64,000 bases of DNA. Source: Pyricularia pennisetigena (taxonomy: Eukaryota; Ascomycota; Sordariomycetes; Magnaporthales; Pyriculariaceae). The DNA lies in the NCBI RefSeq assembly GCF_004337985.1, contig NC_043743.1, forward strand, positions 2,208,909 to 2,272,908, given 5' to 3'. The number at the start of each line of letters is the position of its first letter. The stretch's first letter is position 1. A program made the translations under genes and the position numbers. The notes beneath the pieces are model-generated. The model was not told the DNA's origin. It saw nothing but the letters and a program-made list of their open reading frames with translations, and ran no database searches. This document shows, piece after piece, positions 23,281 to 34,092 of this stretch.

Positions 23281-23747
23281 GAAAAAGGCCGACTCTGGCC
23301 GTCAAAGATGTGTAATTCTTGTTGACTCTTGCGCATACTGGGATACTGGGTAGGATAAGGTAGATATTTTAAAGGAGCACTGGCGTTGGCGGCGTCCAGT
23401 GTGCTAGTTTGGGCCAATAGATAGTAGGTTTTTGTCTAGAATGGTATTTGTTTTCTGGTTCTATCAAGTCTTGATTTTTTGAGACAATCTTTGTTTGCAT
23501 CAAGGACAACTAAACTACCTACCCTGCACTTGCCTAGATGGGTGGGGATTTGAGCTTAGGCGTGGCACAACATTCCAGACAAGAAAGCGATTGCCTTTTA
23601 GGCAGACAAGCCTCTTCATTCTGACAATCTTCACCACAAACCTTTCCAGGTCACGGTTTGGTTTTTTTTTCTCTCTCTCTCTCTCTCTTTTTCAATCGTA
23701 TGCATATATTTTAGCTTGATAATCATGTCACGATACATCGACCAAAA
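23281..23747. other. Intergenic with (CT)n and a dispersed 15-mer
   Basis: Contains TACCTACCCTGCACT at 23516-23530, also found at 13142-13156, and a (CT)n tract at about 23669-23688. No gene seen. Confidence 0.5.
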
Positions 23748-26300
23748 ATGTCTACTTTTGACGGAATCATCAGAGAGTTCCCTGACATCCGGGGTACGCA
23801 TTTCTCCTCATTTTTCTGAGGCTACTTACAATCATCAACAATCAATGCTAACAATCTGCAGTCGATTTTTTCCGCAACAATGGCACCCGGCCACCACTTG
23901 CTTGCTTCTTGAGCCATGTGCACAGCGACCATCTGGCCGGACTAGAGTTGCTCAGGTCCCCCTTGTGAGTTGGACGCACGCACTCGCGTCCTGAGACGAA
24001 TGTAACCCTAACCCGTCGTAACTTCAGTGTGTATTGCTCGGCCGCTACCAGGGAGCTGCTGTTACGTTTGGAAAGATATCCCTGCCGCATAAACTACGCC
24101 AAAGGTATTCTGGAGGCACGGGTCCAGACATACAAGCACCTTAAGAACCTGTTGAAACCCATTCCACTTGATACGCTAACCCAGATTGAGCTTGGCCCGG
24201 GGAGGAGCATTGGCGTTACTTTGCTCGATGCGAATCATTGCACTGGAGCTGTTATGTTTCGTATGTGTTTATGTCTCCGCAAAGCTTACAAGCAGCTTGC
24301 AGTACATATGGACTGACAGGTTATTTTTGTCTCAGTCTTCGAGGGTGACGGAAAGGCAGTTCTCTATACAGGTATGATCTCTGTCTGGGAACAAGGCTCT
24401 ACCATTCCATTGCATTTCTCTCCACTTCACCAGAGCTAAAAGAAACATCTAGGAGACATCAGAAGTGAACCGTGGCATGTCAATTCTATCGCTCGAAGTC
24501 CGTGCATGATGGAATATTCCGCAGGGATCAAGACGCTGAGCTGCATTTATCTGGATACATCCAACACTGAAGACGTTGCCTTTCCTTCCAAAGACGCTGG
24601 GCTCAAAGAGCTCCTCGAGAAAGTCATTCGATATCCCAAAGACACCATATTCCACTTTCAAGCTTGGACCTTTGGATATGAGCAAGTGTGGATAGCACTC
24701 TCAAAAGCGCTCAATTCTCCTGTTCACGTCGACGACTATAAGCTGCAGCTATACAGATCCCTCGTAGCAAAAGGAAACCCCAAGGATCCCTACGCGACGC
24801 AGTTCCACATGGGTCCAGAGGTCGCAGCACTCGTCGGTTTCATGTGTGGCAACACGGCACATCCTGGCTGCCTCGCCAGGGATGTGAATGTGCGTCTGCA
24901 CAGCTGCGAGAGGGGAAACTATTGCAAAACTGTCCGAGACGCCGAGGCCGCCGGCACCATTGTACACATCGAGCCCATCATCACCAGGCTTGTGGGCGGC
25001 GAAGAGGTTGCCGAAATGGGGATTGGTGGCGGCGGTGACGACTTGGAGCGCGAGGCCGAACTTGACTCTTTCGCACTCCAGGACATGGGGGGTCTGTTGC
25101 AAATGTGAGTTTGTCCACGGGCACAGCAGCTGACAAGATATTTCTGACCTGCACTGCAGTATATCCGAGAACCAGGCGATTGAGGACAGCGTCAAGATTA
25201 AAATCGGGGATTTGTTGATGAACGCTATCAGCACGAGGCGCAACGTGAGTCTCGACATGGCGATAAACCTGTTTGATGATAGCAACGAAGCAGATCTCAA
25301 CAAAGCGGTGGACAACCTGGCTCGTAAAAACATCAGGCTGGCCTATGGGCCTAGTAAAACATCACCTGACAACTATGCAAACGTAGCAGCCGTTGAGGAC
25401 GGCACCGCGAATAATCTGCCCAGACGGGTGAGGTTCCCATATTCGAGGCACTCCTCATACCCGGAACTTTGTCATCTGGTCGACAGATTTCGCCCCATGG
25501 ACGTGTGGCCTTGCACTTACAAGGCAAAAGAATGGATTCAGCATGGTACAAAACAAAACCTGTAGACACGGCGCTCCTTTTAGCTGCTTTTGTGCAAGTC
25601 CAAAAGCTAATCTCAATGCCATTCAGGTCTAAGCATCAAGTCTCTGTTTGGAAAGTACTGCTCTGGAGATGTATTTGAGCACGACAAAATCCAAGCGCGC
25701 TTTGCCCCGCGATCAAAAGCAAGTGAAATCGAGCACAATGACGATAGCCAGTTCAGTGCGATTACTCAGAGATCGGACGATACAGGCTACCAGCTTAGTC
25801 AAACAATCGAACATGGTCGGCAGCTCCCGTCGGGTTCCAAGGACAGCCGACATGACAAGGGCCCCGGCCCCGGTCACACGTCAGAGGTGATCTCTCCCAC
25901 ATCGGACGCCCCTGATGCGACGAGCCATCAGCACAAGAGAGGCTTTGCGGCCTTTGCCGAGTCAGATATGGATAATCTTGACGGTCGCGATCGAGAAATA
26001 ATCGAGGATGAGGATACAGATGATCATCCAGAAGATGTATTCTTGCACGACTCGCAAAGCTCTGAAGTGTCGGAAAGCGCAATGGCAACGCGCAGGACTG
26101 CTTTCAACACGGTCCTAGGGGCTACCACATTCATCAGGGGACAGGTCGAGTACCATGGAATCCCGTTGCTTTCCACGACCGACGCCCACTCCCGCAGCGA
26201 GATCGAATTGGGGAATCCCTCACTCTGGAGTGCTCCACTGGGAAGCTTTGAGCCTGCTGAAAGCGGCTTGTCACGCGGAGGTGACATGCACAACAGATAA
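23748..26300 (+). CDS. Artemis/SNM1-type metallo-beta-lactamase (beta-CASP) nuclease, 709 aa
   Basis: Seven exons: 23748-23793, 23862-23964, 24028-24260, 24336-24371, 24453-25104, 25160-25545 and 25627-26300, all in phase. The start MSTFDGIIREFPDIRVDFF resembles the N terminus of vertebrate Artemis. Metal-binding motif 2 is SHVHSDH (H34, H36, D38, H39), motif 3 the His in DANHCTGAVMF and motif 4 YTGDIR (D141). YLDTSN fits beta-CASP motif A, and PCTYKA lies at the end of the DRMBL region. The C-terminal ~220 residues are acidic, Ser-rich and probably disordered. Such enzymes open hairpins or trim DNA ends in end-joining and cross-link repair in the nucleus. Human Artemis needs DNA-PKcs, which fungi generally lack, so regulation must differ. 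Confidence 0.87.
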
Positions 26301-26736
26301 CCACTCGCAGGAGCATGTGGAGCTTGGCACGTCGCGGAAAGGGGATTTCGTCTAAACATTGACAAATCAAGGATGCGATTCAATGGATGAACTTTTGTAA
26401 TACTGTAGTAGTATGGATGCTGGAATGGGAAACCCCCCCAGGGTACGTCATCCTTTCTCGATCCATCATAAATAACATGGGTGGGTGGTTGGGGTAAAAT
26501 GTGATACGGTCCCCGCAATCACTGTCGCCCCGGTATCCATTGTACCGAGTCGCCGATGATACCCTGTCGAGGACTATAATTTTCCCACGCATTGAGATTA
26601 ATGAGTTGGAGCGAGATGATTTCAACGTACTTACTTACTGTACACTCGATCTGGTTCCCTTTAGCAACGCCTGACTCTGCAGTTTTTGCTAACCTCTCTC
26701 CATAGGTCTCTCAGCTGGCAAATATGGGCCTGTGAA

Positions 26737-26737
<1 letters not shown>

Positions 26738-26771
<34 letters not shown>
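26738..26771 (+). repeat. Poly-A tract (34 A)
   Basis: Uninterrupted A run in intergenic DNA. Confidence 0.95.
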
Positions 26772-26772
<1 letters not shown>

Positions 26773-27188
26773 AACAAACCCCGTGCCGTCGATACCGCGC
26801 AGTCGCGTAGTGTATGTTTCAAGGAAACCTTATCAATGTCATGGTAATTATAGGGTCGGAGTGTTCTTATAAATAAGTCTAGTCAAGAAATCCTGAGAAT
26901 CTCAATCCAAAAATCGGCGTTCGAGTCAATACGAGAACTTGCCTAAAATAGCCCATCAACGCATCCCTTGACCTCTAGGATAACCACCATATCCCGGAAA
27001 GGAAGCATTACACCACGCATGTGAAAAGTTAATCCTGGCGCAAGACACGTCGATCAGTACAAAACAACATAACACTTACTTGTCTAGACCTAGTTCCGAC
27101 CAGTGCCTATTTTGCTGTAAGAAGGGATACATAGGTTACCTTTTTCCATACCATCCGGCGCATTAACACTGGCGAGAGTGCGGGGGGG

Positions 27189-27292
27189 NNNNNNNNNNNN
27201 NNNNNNNNNNNNNNNNNNNNNNNNNNNNNNNNNNNNNNNNNNNNNNNNNNNNNNNNNNNNNNNNNNNNNNNNNNNNNNNNNNNNNNNNNNNN
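27189..27292. other. Assembly gap (104 N)
   Basis: N run directly after seven G; another homopolymer-adjacent gap. Confidence 0.99.
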
Positions 27293-27401
27293 AGCAAGAT
27301 TATAATGCCGAGAAAAAGGAGTGTTTTCGCCAAGCGCTACGGAATAGACCCATGTGTGACTGACCAGGTAGGTGCCATTGCCATTGCATCTTGGGATCGG
27401 G

Positions 27402-27410
27402 TATATATAT
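27402..27410 (+). promoter_or_regulatory. TATA-like element of the second GH43 gene
   Basis: TATATATAT about 200 bp upstream of the ATG at 27610. Confidence 0.35.
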
Positions 27411-27609
27411 GTATGGGGTAAAGGTGACGTCCATCGCTGGTTTGTTGCTCTGGTCCTCCCCCCCTTCAGTGCTCTCATGACCACGCCTCCTCAAGGTTGG
27501 GATTCTGGCAAACGAGCCTCTTACTTTCTTTTTACCAATACAGCCCACTGTCTTTTATCACAGCAAACCTTTTACTATCGTTTGAAAGAAAAAGAAATTC
27601 AGCTACACA

Positions 27610-28911
27610 ATGCGCTCCTACCTCAAAAGCATCAGCCTCCCTGCGCTGGGATCCATACTGGCCGTCTCTCTCCTCGCCGCCCCCAGCTTGGCCACAGACC
27701 CAAGCCTCGTCGGATACCTGGGCGCTTTTTTCCTCGGCAACGAGCCGTCCGTCTACTTTTACCTCAGCAACGGGAACAACGCGCTGTCCTTCAGTCCGCT
27801 GAACAAGGGCGCGGCGGTCATCAAGCCGACCAAGGGGACGGGCGGCGTCCGCGATCCCAACATTGTGAGCGGTGGCGGCCGTGAGGCTGGCAAGAAGTGG
27901 TACGTCATCGGGACGGATCTGGACATAGCAAAAGTGAGTAATACCTCGACGACGGACGACCCTTGGGGGTGGGGGGTTTTTTTTTTCTGAGTTGGGCTGC
28001 CGATGGAATGGTGTGCTAAATCTGTCTTTTTATCGCTCCGTCTCTAGACTACCTGGGATCTCTCGCAGCGCAATGGCTCCAAGGGCATTTTTGTCTGGGA
28101 GAGCACCGATCTCGTCAACTGGAATAACGAGCGGCTTGTGACGGTCGAAGATGAAACGGCTGGCATGGTGTGGGCTCCCGAGGCTATATGGGATCCGTTG
28201 AAGCGTGAGTTTTTTTTTTTTTTTTCTGTTCCATTTGTTTTGAAGACAAACCTCAAGATGACTGACCGGACAAACCCAAATGCAGAGCAATACATGGTCC
28301 ACTGGGCATCCAAGTTTGTAAGAACGACTCCCCTTCTTACTGTCCACCCCCCCTCCCATTAGGAACTTGTATCTAACCTGGCTGTTGTACAAAAACAGTA
28401 CCAGACATCGGACCCAGACCACAAAGGCGCGCCATCAAGCACCGTGATCCGATATGCCTACACGAGCGACTTTGTCACCTTCACGCAGCCGAAAACCTAC
28501 ATCGACCTCAGCCCCAAGAACGTCATCGACCTCGCCATCCTCCCGATACCGGGCAGCGACACGTCCTTCATCCGCTTCATGAAGGACGAGACGCTCAAGA
28601 CCGTGTTCGTCGACCACGGCGTCGACGGCTTGCATGGAAATTTCACCAGGGAGGGCGGAAGCGACGCGACCATCGCCTCCGGCGTCGAGGGACCGGCGCC
28701 GTACTGGGATAACCAGGTCCAGGGCAAGGCCCACGTGCTCCTGGACCACTATGGCGCCGACGGATACCGGCCTTATGAGAACGCCGGCAACGCGACCAAG
28801 AACTCGGGCTGGTTCGAGAGCGACCGGACAAACTTCCCCAAGAACTTGAGGCACGGGAGCGTCTTGCCCATCACCCAGGAGTTGTATGACAGCCTGAAGA
28901 AGCTGGCATGA
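27610..28911 (+). CDS. Secreted GH43 glycoside hydrolase (arabinanase/arabinofuranosidase-like), 341 aa
   Basis: Exons 27610-27933, 28048-28204, 28286-28317 (only 32 nt) and 28399-28911, in phase throughout. After a signal peptide (ILAVSLLAAPSLA) the propeller shows YFYLSNGNNALSF and GVRDPNIV (base Asp). WAPEAIWDP belongs to a second blade, and the last exon carries SGVEGPAPYWD (general acid Glu in EGPAPY). A canonical RDP motif is present, so this is a different subfamily from the GH43 at 16.9 kb. Exact specificity (arabinan or arabinoxylan side chains) cannot be read from the sequence. Two introns carry T runs on the sense strand. There is no carbohydrate-binding module. Confidence 0.85.
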
Positions 28912-29323
28912 ATTTGCTTGCTGTTGGTTGGGGGGGTTTTGCTGTTTTTCTTTTCTCTCTTCGCATGGGTGGTCTGGCTGGATTTGGCGCACATGGGTTG
29001 CTTGTATTAATCACTCTTTGAGGAGTTGTCAGGGAATTTAAGCTTTTTTGACAAAAACCTGTGATTCATCACATACGACAACTATACCGGTTGGAATACA
29101 CCCGACCCCGTCCGCTCATCCCTAGTTAAACCAGGGAGGGCAGGATTGGTATCAAGTGCCAAATGATTCAGTGGAATCGGGTCTGGGCCCATGTCTCTGG
29201 TTCAATAGTCGTTCGTCACACCTTGCGCCCGGCTCGCCCACCTCTGGGCTCTGTTGTTTAGATGCAGCTCGCTACCACGGATCCGTCGCCATCGTGAGAA
29301 CTATATCTCGTCTTGGAGCCCAC
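28912..29323. other. Intergenic between convergent genes
   Basis: Nothing recognisable beyond the two 3' flanks. Confidence 0.5.
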
Positions 29324-30448
29324 TCACCCAAATGCGGGTGCCACTCGCGAGCCTCCCTTCTTCACGCTCAGCGGCCTGCTTGGGGGCCCCAAGTCATCGC
29401 TATAGTAATCTTCGGAAAAGTACCAGGAAGGAAAGGACTTGCGAATCGTCCGGCCCCGGAATCTCGTCGATTCGATCATGCGTGCGGCATGAAACGTGAT
29501 TTCAGACAGATCTTTCTCCCGATGAGCAAACTCAGCGGCGCCCTGTTGTTGTTGTTGTCCCTGTTCCTGTCCGGACGCAGCTCTCGTCGCATCTTCTTGC
29601 CCTTGGGGCCGCCGCGGCGGGTATTTTGCCAGGTATGAAGCCCTCATTCTAAAGCCACGGTACACGTCGTCGCGCACCTTGTCCAATTTCTCCTTGACGA
29701 CTCCCGGGTTTTGGCCTTGGTTTTTGTCCGCCCATAACCCGGTAATCTCGGAATCTGGGCCCGATATCTCCTCCAACCATAGCTCCGGCACGTCGTACAC
29801 CCCGGTGAGGACGACCTGACCGTCGTACTCTTCCAGGAGCTGGTCCCGGGCTGCGGCCGTCCAGCAGTCCTTGTCCGTCTCGTAACCATCACATCGCGTG
29901 TCCGTCGGCACGGGCCCGAACACAACGTCGACGTGCCGCAGGTTCTCGAAACGCCCGATGCCCTGGAACAAATACGAATCCCAGTTCGAAATGACGCCGT
30001 GTCGCCGGCACGACTGGACGAGCGCCGCCGACACGGCGAGGTTCCGGATGACATGGACGCGGCCGCCGACGACGCCGCGTTCGTGGATAACGGCGTGGTG
30101 ATGCAGGGTCGTGCCGTCGTCGCCGTCGTCGAACCAAAAAGTGTCGATTTCGGGCATAAAAGGCCGCGCATCCTGCCCAATGCAGCAGACGGACGATTTT
30201 TCCTCCGACTCCTTTTCCATAACGCCCAGGGCAAAGAGGCGCGATTCGCGGCACAGGTGCGCGACGGTGGGCCAGCGGCGCTTCGGGATCAGCCAGCGCG
30301 CGTCCTCGACTTGGGACCGGTTCCCGCGGGCGTAGATGAATTTGTGCGGGTCGCACCGATAAACGCCGGGAGAGGGGAGGAGCGCGAGGCTCCAGATCTC
30401 GGCGCGCAGCTCGGCGGGGAGGTTGCTCAATTGGGGTTTGGCGGCCAT
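29324..30448 (-). CDS. 2EXR-domain protein, 374 aa
   Basis: Single exon. I chose ATG 30448 (context ACCAATGGCC) rather than the more upstream in-frame codon because the domain starts immediately: LSNLPAELRAEIWSLAL is the hallmark opening of the fungal 2EXR domain. It is followed by the usual VAHLCRESRLFALG helix and a Trp-rich FWFDDGDDG segment. 2EXR proteins are numerous in filamentous ascomycetes and have no established biochemical role; an F-box-like fold is sometimes suggested. The last third is Gln/Arg-rich and low in complexity. No signal peptide, so intracellular. Confidence 0.8.
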   Translation of the reverse strand: MAAKPQLSNLPAELRAEIWSLALLPSPGVYRCDPHKFIYARGNRSQVEDARWLIPKRRWPTVAHLCRESRLFALGVMEKESEEKSSVCCIGQDARPFMPEIDTFWFDDGDDGTTLHHHAVIHERGVVGGRVHVIRNLAVSAALVQSCRRHGVISNWDSYLFQGIGRFENLRHVDVVFGPVPTDTRCDGYETDKDCWTAAARDQLLEEYDGQVVLTGVYDVPELWLEEISGPDSEITGLWADKNQGQNPGVVKEKLDKVRDDVYRGFRMRASYLAKYPPRRPQGQEDATRAASGQEQGQQQQQGAAEFAHREKDLSEITFHAARMIESTRFRGRTIRKSFPSWYFSEDYYSDDLGPPSRPLSVKKGGSRVAPAFG

Positions 30449-31115
30449 TGGTGTGCAGTGGCGGAGGTGTTTTGGACGGTTTGGCGTCCGGGTTGCTTTG
30501 TTTCTGTGTCGCCCCGATGCTAACGAATCGGAGGGTTTGCATAAGCACCATTTTTGTAAGTCTGCCATAGAGAAAGACCAATACGGAGCTCCCCCGCCCA
30601 TAAGCCTGCGGCAGTACACAAATAATCAAGGGCCCAACCACAAGTCCAATTTGTCACCACCACGTCATCCTTCTTTCTGCGCTATCATCTATTCACAAAT
30701 ACAAATATTATTTTATGCCTAAAAATAGCTTTATTATACAATATCTTTCTGGACAAAATGTCGTTTTTTGTGAAGGGTAATAATGCATGATGTTGCACTA
30801 AAAAAAACACGGCCAAAAGACGAAAGCCCCCGTCAATGACTAATGCCAGTGACTTCGGTAAATATAGCCTGCAACACATGAGATCTTGCCAGTTGTATTT
30901 GTAAATAAACAAACTCTAACCATAACTCCCTCCATAACCGCATTTTGCTGTGCAACCCTTTATATAAAAATCCCGTACAGAAAACGAGAAAAAAAAGAAC
31001 AAAGCAGATAAAAATCACAGAAATCACATTGACACCTTGACACCTTGCTTTAATCTTAAATGCCTACCATGCTACCAGACTCGTCCTCTCTGCTAGTTAG
31101 TACAAATTCTAGGGC
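30449..31115. other. Intergenic
   Basis: Promoter of the 2EXR gene and 3' flank of the polyQ protein gene; AT-rich. No gene seen. Confidence 0.5.
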
Positions 31116-32360
31116 TCAGGACCTGACGGCTGGCCTGAGCCCATTAGCCGGAGCAGCATTGACGGGCGCTTTGGCGGCGGGAGCGGCTCTAGCACCGGCA
31201 GATGATTTGGCAAGGTCCTTCTGCTGTTGCTGCTGTTGCTGCTGCTGTGTCTTAGTACCAAGAGCAGGGTTAGCGAGGTTAGCAGCCTGAGCGGTATTAG
31301 CACCTGCGGTCGACTTCAAAAGGCCCTTCTGCTGCTGCTGCGGCTGGAGTTGGGTGTTAGCAAGCTTCGTGGCGCCGCCCGTGAGAGCATTCTTGGCCGT
31401 GCTCGGCGACTGCGGCGTCCTGGCCCCGCCGGTGCTGGGCCTCCGGCCCGCAGCCTGCCTCGCGGGGCATACATCGACCTTTAGGGCGGGGAAGCTCTTG
31501 GAGGCGGGATTCTTGAACATGGTGATGGTGTAGCCGGGGGCGAGCACATATGTGCCGGGGGAAGGAGCGCCGGTCGCCGCGGGCGCCCGCGCGGCCCCGC
31601 GCATCTTGTTCAGGGTCTCTGGGTCGCGGGGCATGAACCGGAGCATGCGCGCGGGAGCAGCCGCCGCCGCCGCCGCCGCCGCCGCCTCGCCCTCGTCCTC
31701 GTCGTCATCGCTGGACTGCTTGCTCGTCTGGTCCACGGCGCGGTATTTGGCCTGGTTCGCAAAGGTGTTGACGTCGTCGTAGTCGGCCACCTCCGGGACG
31801 CCGTTCTTCTTCATGTGCGCCTTCATTTCCCTCATGGACGGGAAACAAAACGTCTTCAGGAGCAGCTTCCCGCCCGTTTTGTCGTCGGGCTGCGGGAGCG
31901 ACGCGGCCGGGATCAGCAGCTCCTCGCCGTCCATGATCCGCCCCAGGCGGAGGGTCGTTGCAGGCTTCGCGGCGCCCGCGCCGGCAAGCACCTCCTGGAT
32001 TCTGGCCTCGTCGTAAGGGTAGAGGCTCTTGCCTTCCTCCTCGAGCGGGTTGATCCAGACCTTGACGGCTCTTTTGATCATGGAATCTTCGGCCGTCGTG
32101 TAGCAGAACCAGTCGCCGCCCTGATTCGCTGCGATGGCGCCCGACCACAGCCCGGGCGTGTTGCTGTGCGATTTGCCCAAGCCCAGCTGGCCGTCCGACT
32201 TGGCCGAAGGATGTTCCGGGTCCCAGGACACGGAGCCGAGCTCCTTGATCGCCTCGGCCTCGGCCTCGCAGACGGTGCGGAAGCCGACCAAGACGCGGCC
32301 GGCGGAGGCGTACGAGGCAAAAGCCGTCGTCAGGAGGAGGAGGAGGATGGAGGAGACCAT
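31116..32360 (-). CDS. Secreted protein with VGFRTV-type N-terminal domain and polyA/polyQ repeats, 414 aa
   Basis: Single exon from ATG 32360 to stop 31116. A signal peptide (ILLLLLTTAFASYASA) is followed by RVLVGFRTV, QLGLGKSHSNTPGLW, DWFCYTTA and VKVWI. From memory, this pattern recurs in a family of small secreted fungal proteins that may share an ADP-ribosyltransferase-like fold; I cannot verify this, and activity should not be assumed. The C-terminal half is low complexity: a run of ten Ala coded by (GCC)n at about 31655-31687, a DDDEDEGE patch, and two imperfect ~30-residue repeats each carrying a polyQ core (4 and 9 Gln). No transmembrane helix or GPI signal is evident. Confidence 0.7.
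   Translation of the reverse strand: MVSSILLLLLTTAFASYASAGRVLVGFRTVCEAEAEAIKELGSVSWDPEHPSAKSDGQLGLGKSHSNTPGLWSGAIAANQGGDWFCYTTAEDSMIKRAVKVWINPLEEEGKSLYPYDEARIQEVLAGAGAAKPATTLRLGRIMDGEELLIPAASLPQPDDKTGGKLLLKTFCFPSMREMKAHMKKNGVPEVADYDDVNTFANQAKYRAVDQTSKQSSDDDEDEGEAAAAAAAAAAPARMLRFMPRDPETLNKMRGAARAPAATGAPSPGTYVLAPGYTITMFKNPASKSFPALKVDVCPARQAAGRRPSTGGARTPQSPSTAKNALTGGATKLANTQLQPQQQQKGLLKSTAGANTAQAANLANPALGTKTQQQQQQQQQKDLAKSSAGARAAPAAKAPVNAAPANGLRPAVRS
31220..31248 (-). repeat. CAG-type trinucleotide repeat (polyQ)
   Basis: CTG/TTG triplets on the plus strand code nine consecutive Gln in the secreted protein on the minus strand. Length is probably variable between strains. Confidence 0.85.
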
Positions 32361-33407
32361 TTTGGGAAAAGAAAAAGGGGGGGGCAGTTAATAAGGTAAG
32401 CTTGCTTCAAGTAATGGAGGTCTGTGGGAAATCAGAAGATGTTATATCAAAGACGCTGAAATAGGATGGATGTGGTTGTAAACGATGCTGTGATTGTGAG
32501 TGATGATGAGGGCAAAGCTAACGAAACGGTTTCAACAAAAGCCTTAGAGCATCCTTTTATACACATATGGCATGCATACAGGGCCTCGCTTTTCGAATTT
32601 GGAAAGCAATTCCAAATTCCCCAAACGCCGCCATCCGCCAACCACTTCTGCTTACTCGAAGAGGCTGAGAGGTAAAGGGTTCGCGGGCTTATTCTCAGCA
32701 TCACGTCCACTCAGGGGAAGAAGAAGGCCCCCTTACCCCCTTACCACCCAAAGATTACTGGCAACAGGGCACCCAATACCAGCAGTAAAGAGTGAACATT
32801 TACCACGTCGAACGGAGTGGTGACGCGGACAGCAGGTGGCACTGCTCCCAATTTTGGCTCAGCCGCCTATAGAATATGGCCCGCAAAATGAGCTTCCAGT
32901 CAGACACTCTCCAATGACAAATACCATTGAGCTCTGGGCCGGGTCGGGGTCATCCCAAGTCATGATGTGAAAAGGTACGCAGAAGAGGTACCCTAAGTGC
33001 TGGATGGCCGGCTTGCATCGTCACTAGCTTTGCCTTGCCATTATGATGCCATGACAACAATGCTAAGAAATTGTAAAGATGTCACAGTAAGTAGACATGG
33101 ACATGTTACAAGCACGTAGCATCCTTGGGGCAGCGTGGTAGCTTAGCATCCTAGGACAAACAGGCCCTAGCCCAGACTCGGAACGGAGATGGCAAGCATC
33201 TAGAAATTGGTCCTCCTGCTGCAATCCTGAATGGTAGATGCACGCCACAAAGGTACCGCAGCTTTTAGAGATTTGCAGGTTTAGACGTCTAATTTTGGAC
33301 ACGTCAGGATACTATTATGCCCCTTTCCATCAGCTAATCTGCTGTACCGCCCGTTTTGCCCTGATTTGCGTTAAACACTGAAGCTGTTTCGGGTCGACAT
33401 TCGTTTA
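32361..33407. other. Intergenic
   Basis: Short frames only; nothing recognised. Promoter of the secreted repeat protein on the left, 3' flank of the NLR on the right. Confidence 0.5.
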
Positions 33408-34054
33408 CTAAGAGTCACTGTTTAACCAGCTCGCCCTCAGCTCCTCCAACCACTTCCTCCTCAGCGTGGCCCCGCCGTCCATGTAGACGGCAGCCAGGTC
33501 CCTGGCCTCGGCGTCGATGGGCCACGCGCGGTACATGTCGTGGACCGGGTTGCAGGCGTTGACGGCCAGGCCGGGCCGCTGCGTGCGGTCGCGCATCATG
33601 GCCAGGCACTCGCCGCACCAGTGCGTCTGGTGGCAGACCTCGCAGAAGTAGAACTCGTCGACCTGCGAAGGATCGCGCGTGCAGTTGCAGCACTCGTATT
33701 CCCAGCTCCCTTGCTCCACGTTGAGGGCCAGCATGTCGTCCGGCATCGTCTTGCGGCGAATCAGGAGGCCTGGTCCTGGTGCCGGGGGTGCTAGCGTTAT
33801 CGTTGTTGTTGTTGTTGTTTTTGTCATCGTCGTCGTCGTTTCTCCGCTGGATTCTGCGAGGGTTTCCGGCTGCTGCTCCTGTCCTCCTTCTTCCTCCTTT
33901 CCTTCGTCGTTGACCGGCTCCTGTATTATGATTTTAACGGGTCTTTTATCTTCCTTCTCCTCTCCCTCCACTTCCTCCCAAGAAACATCTGTATCCGCTA
34001 TTCCGCTATATTCCGCCTCGCCTTGCGAAATATCGTCTTCTTTCGTCTTCCCAT

Positions 34055-34092
<38 letters not shown>

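Larger units (their letters stand above)
26301..27609. other. Intergenic with a poly-A tract and an assembly gap
   Basis: Holds the 34-A tract, the gap at 27189-27292 and the promoter of the second GH43. No gene seen. Confidence 0.5.

Noticed and set aside
24003..24014. TAACCCTAACCC, telomere-repeat-like
   Set aside because: Two units only, inside an intron, where CTAAC serves as the branch site.
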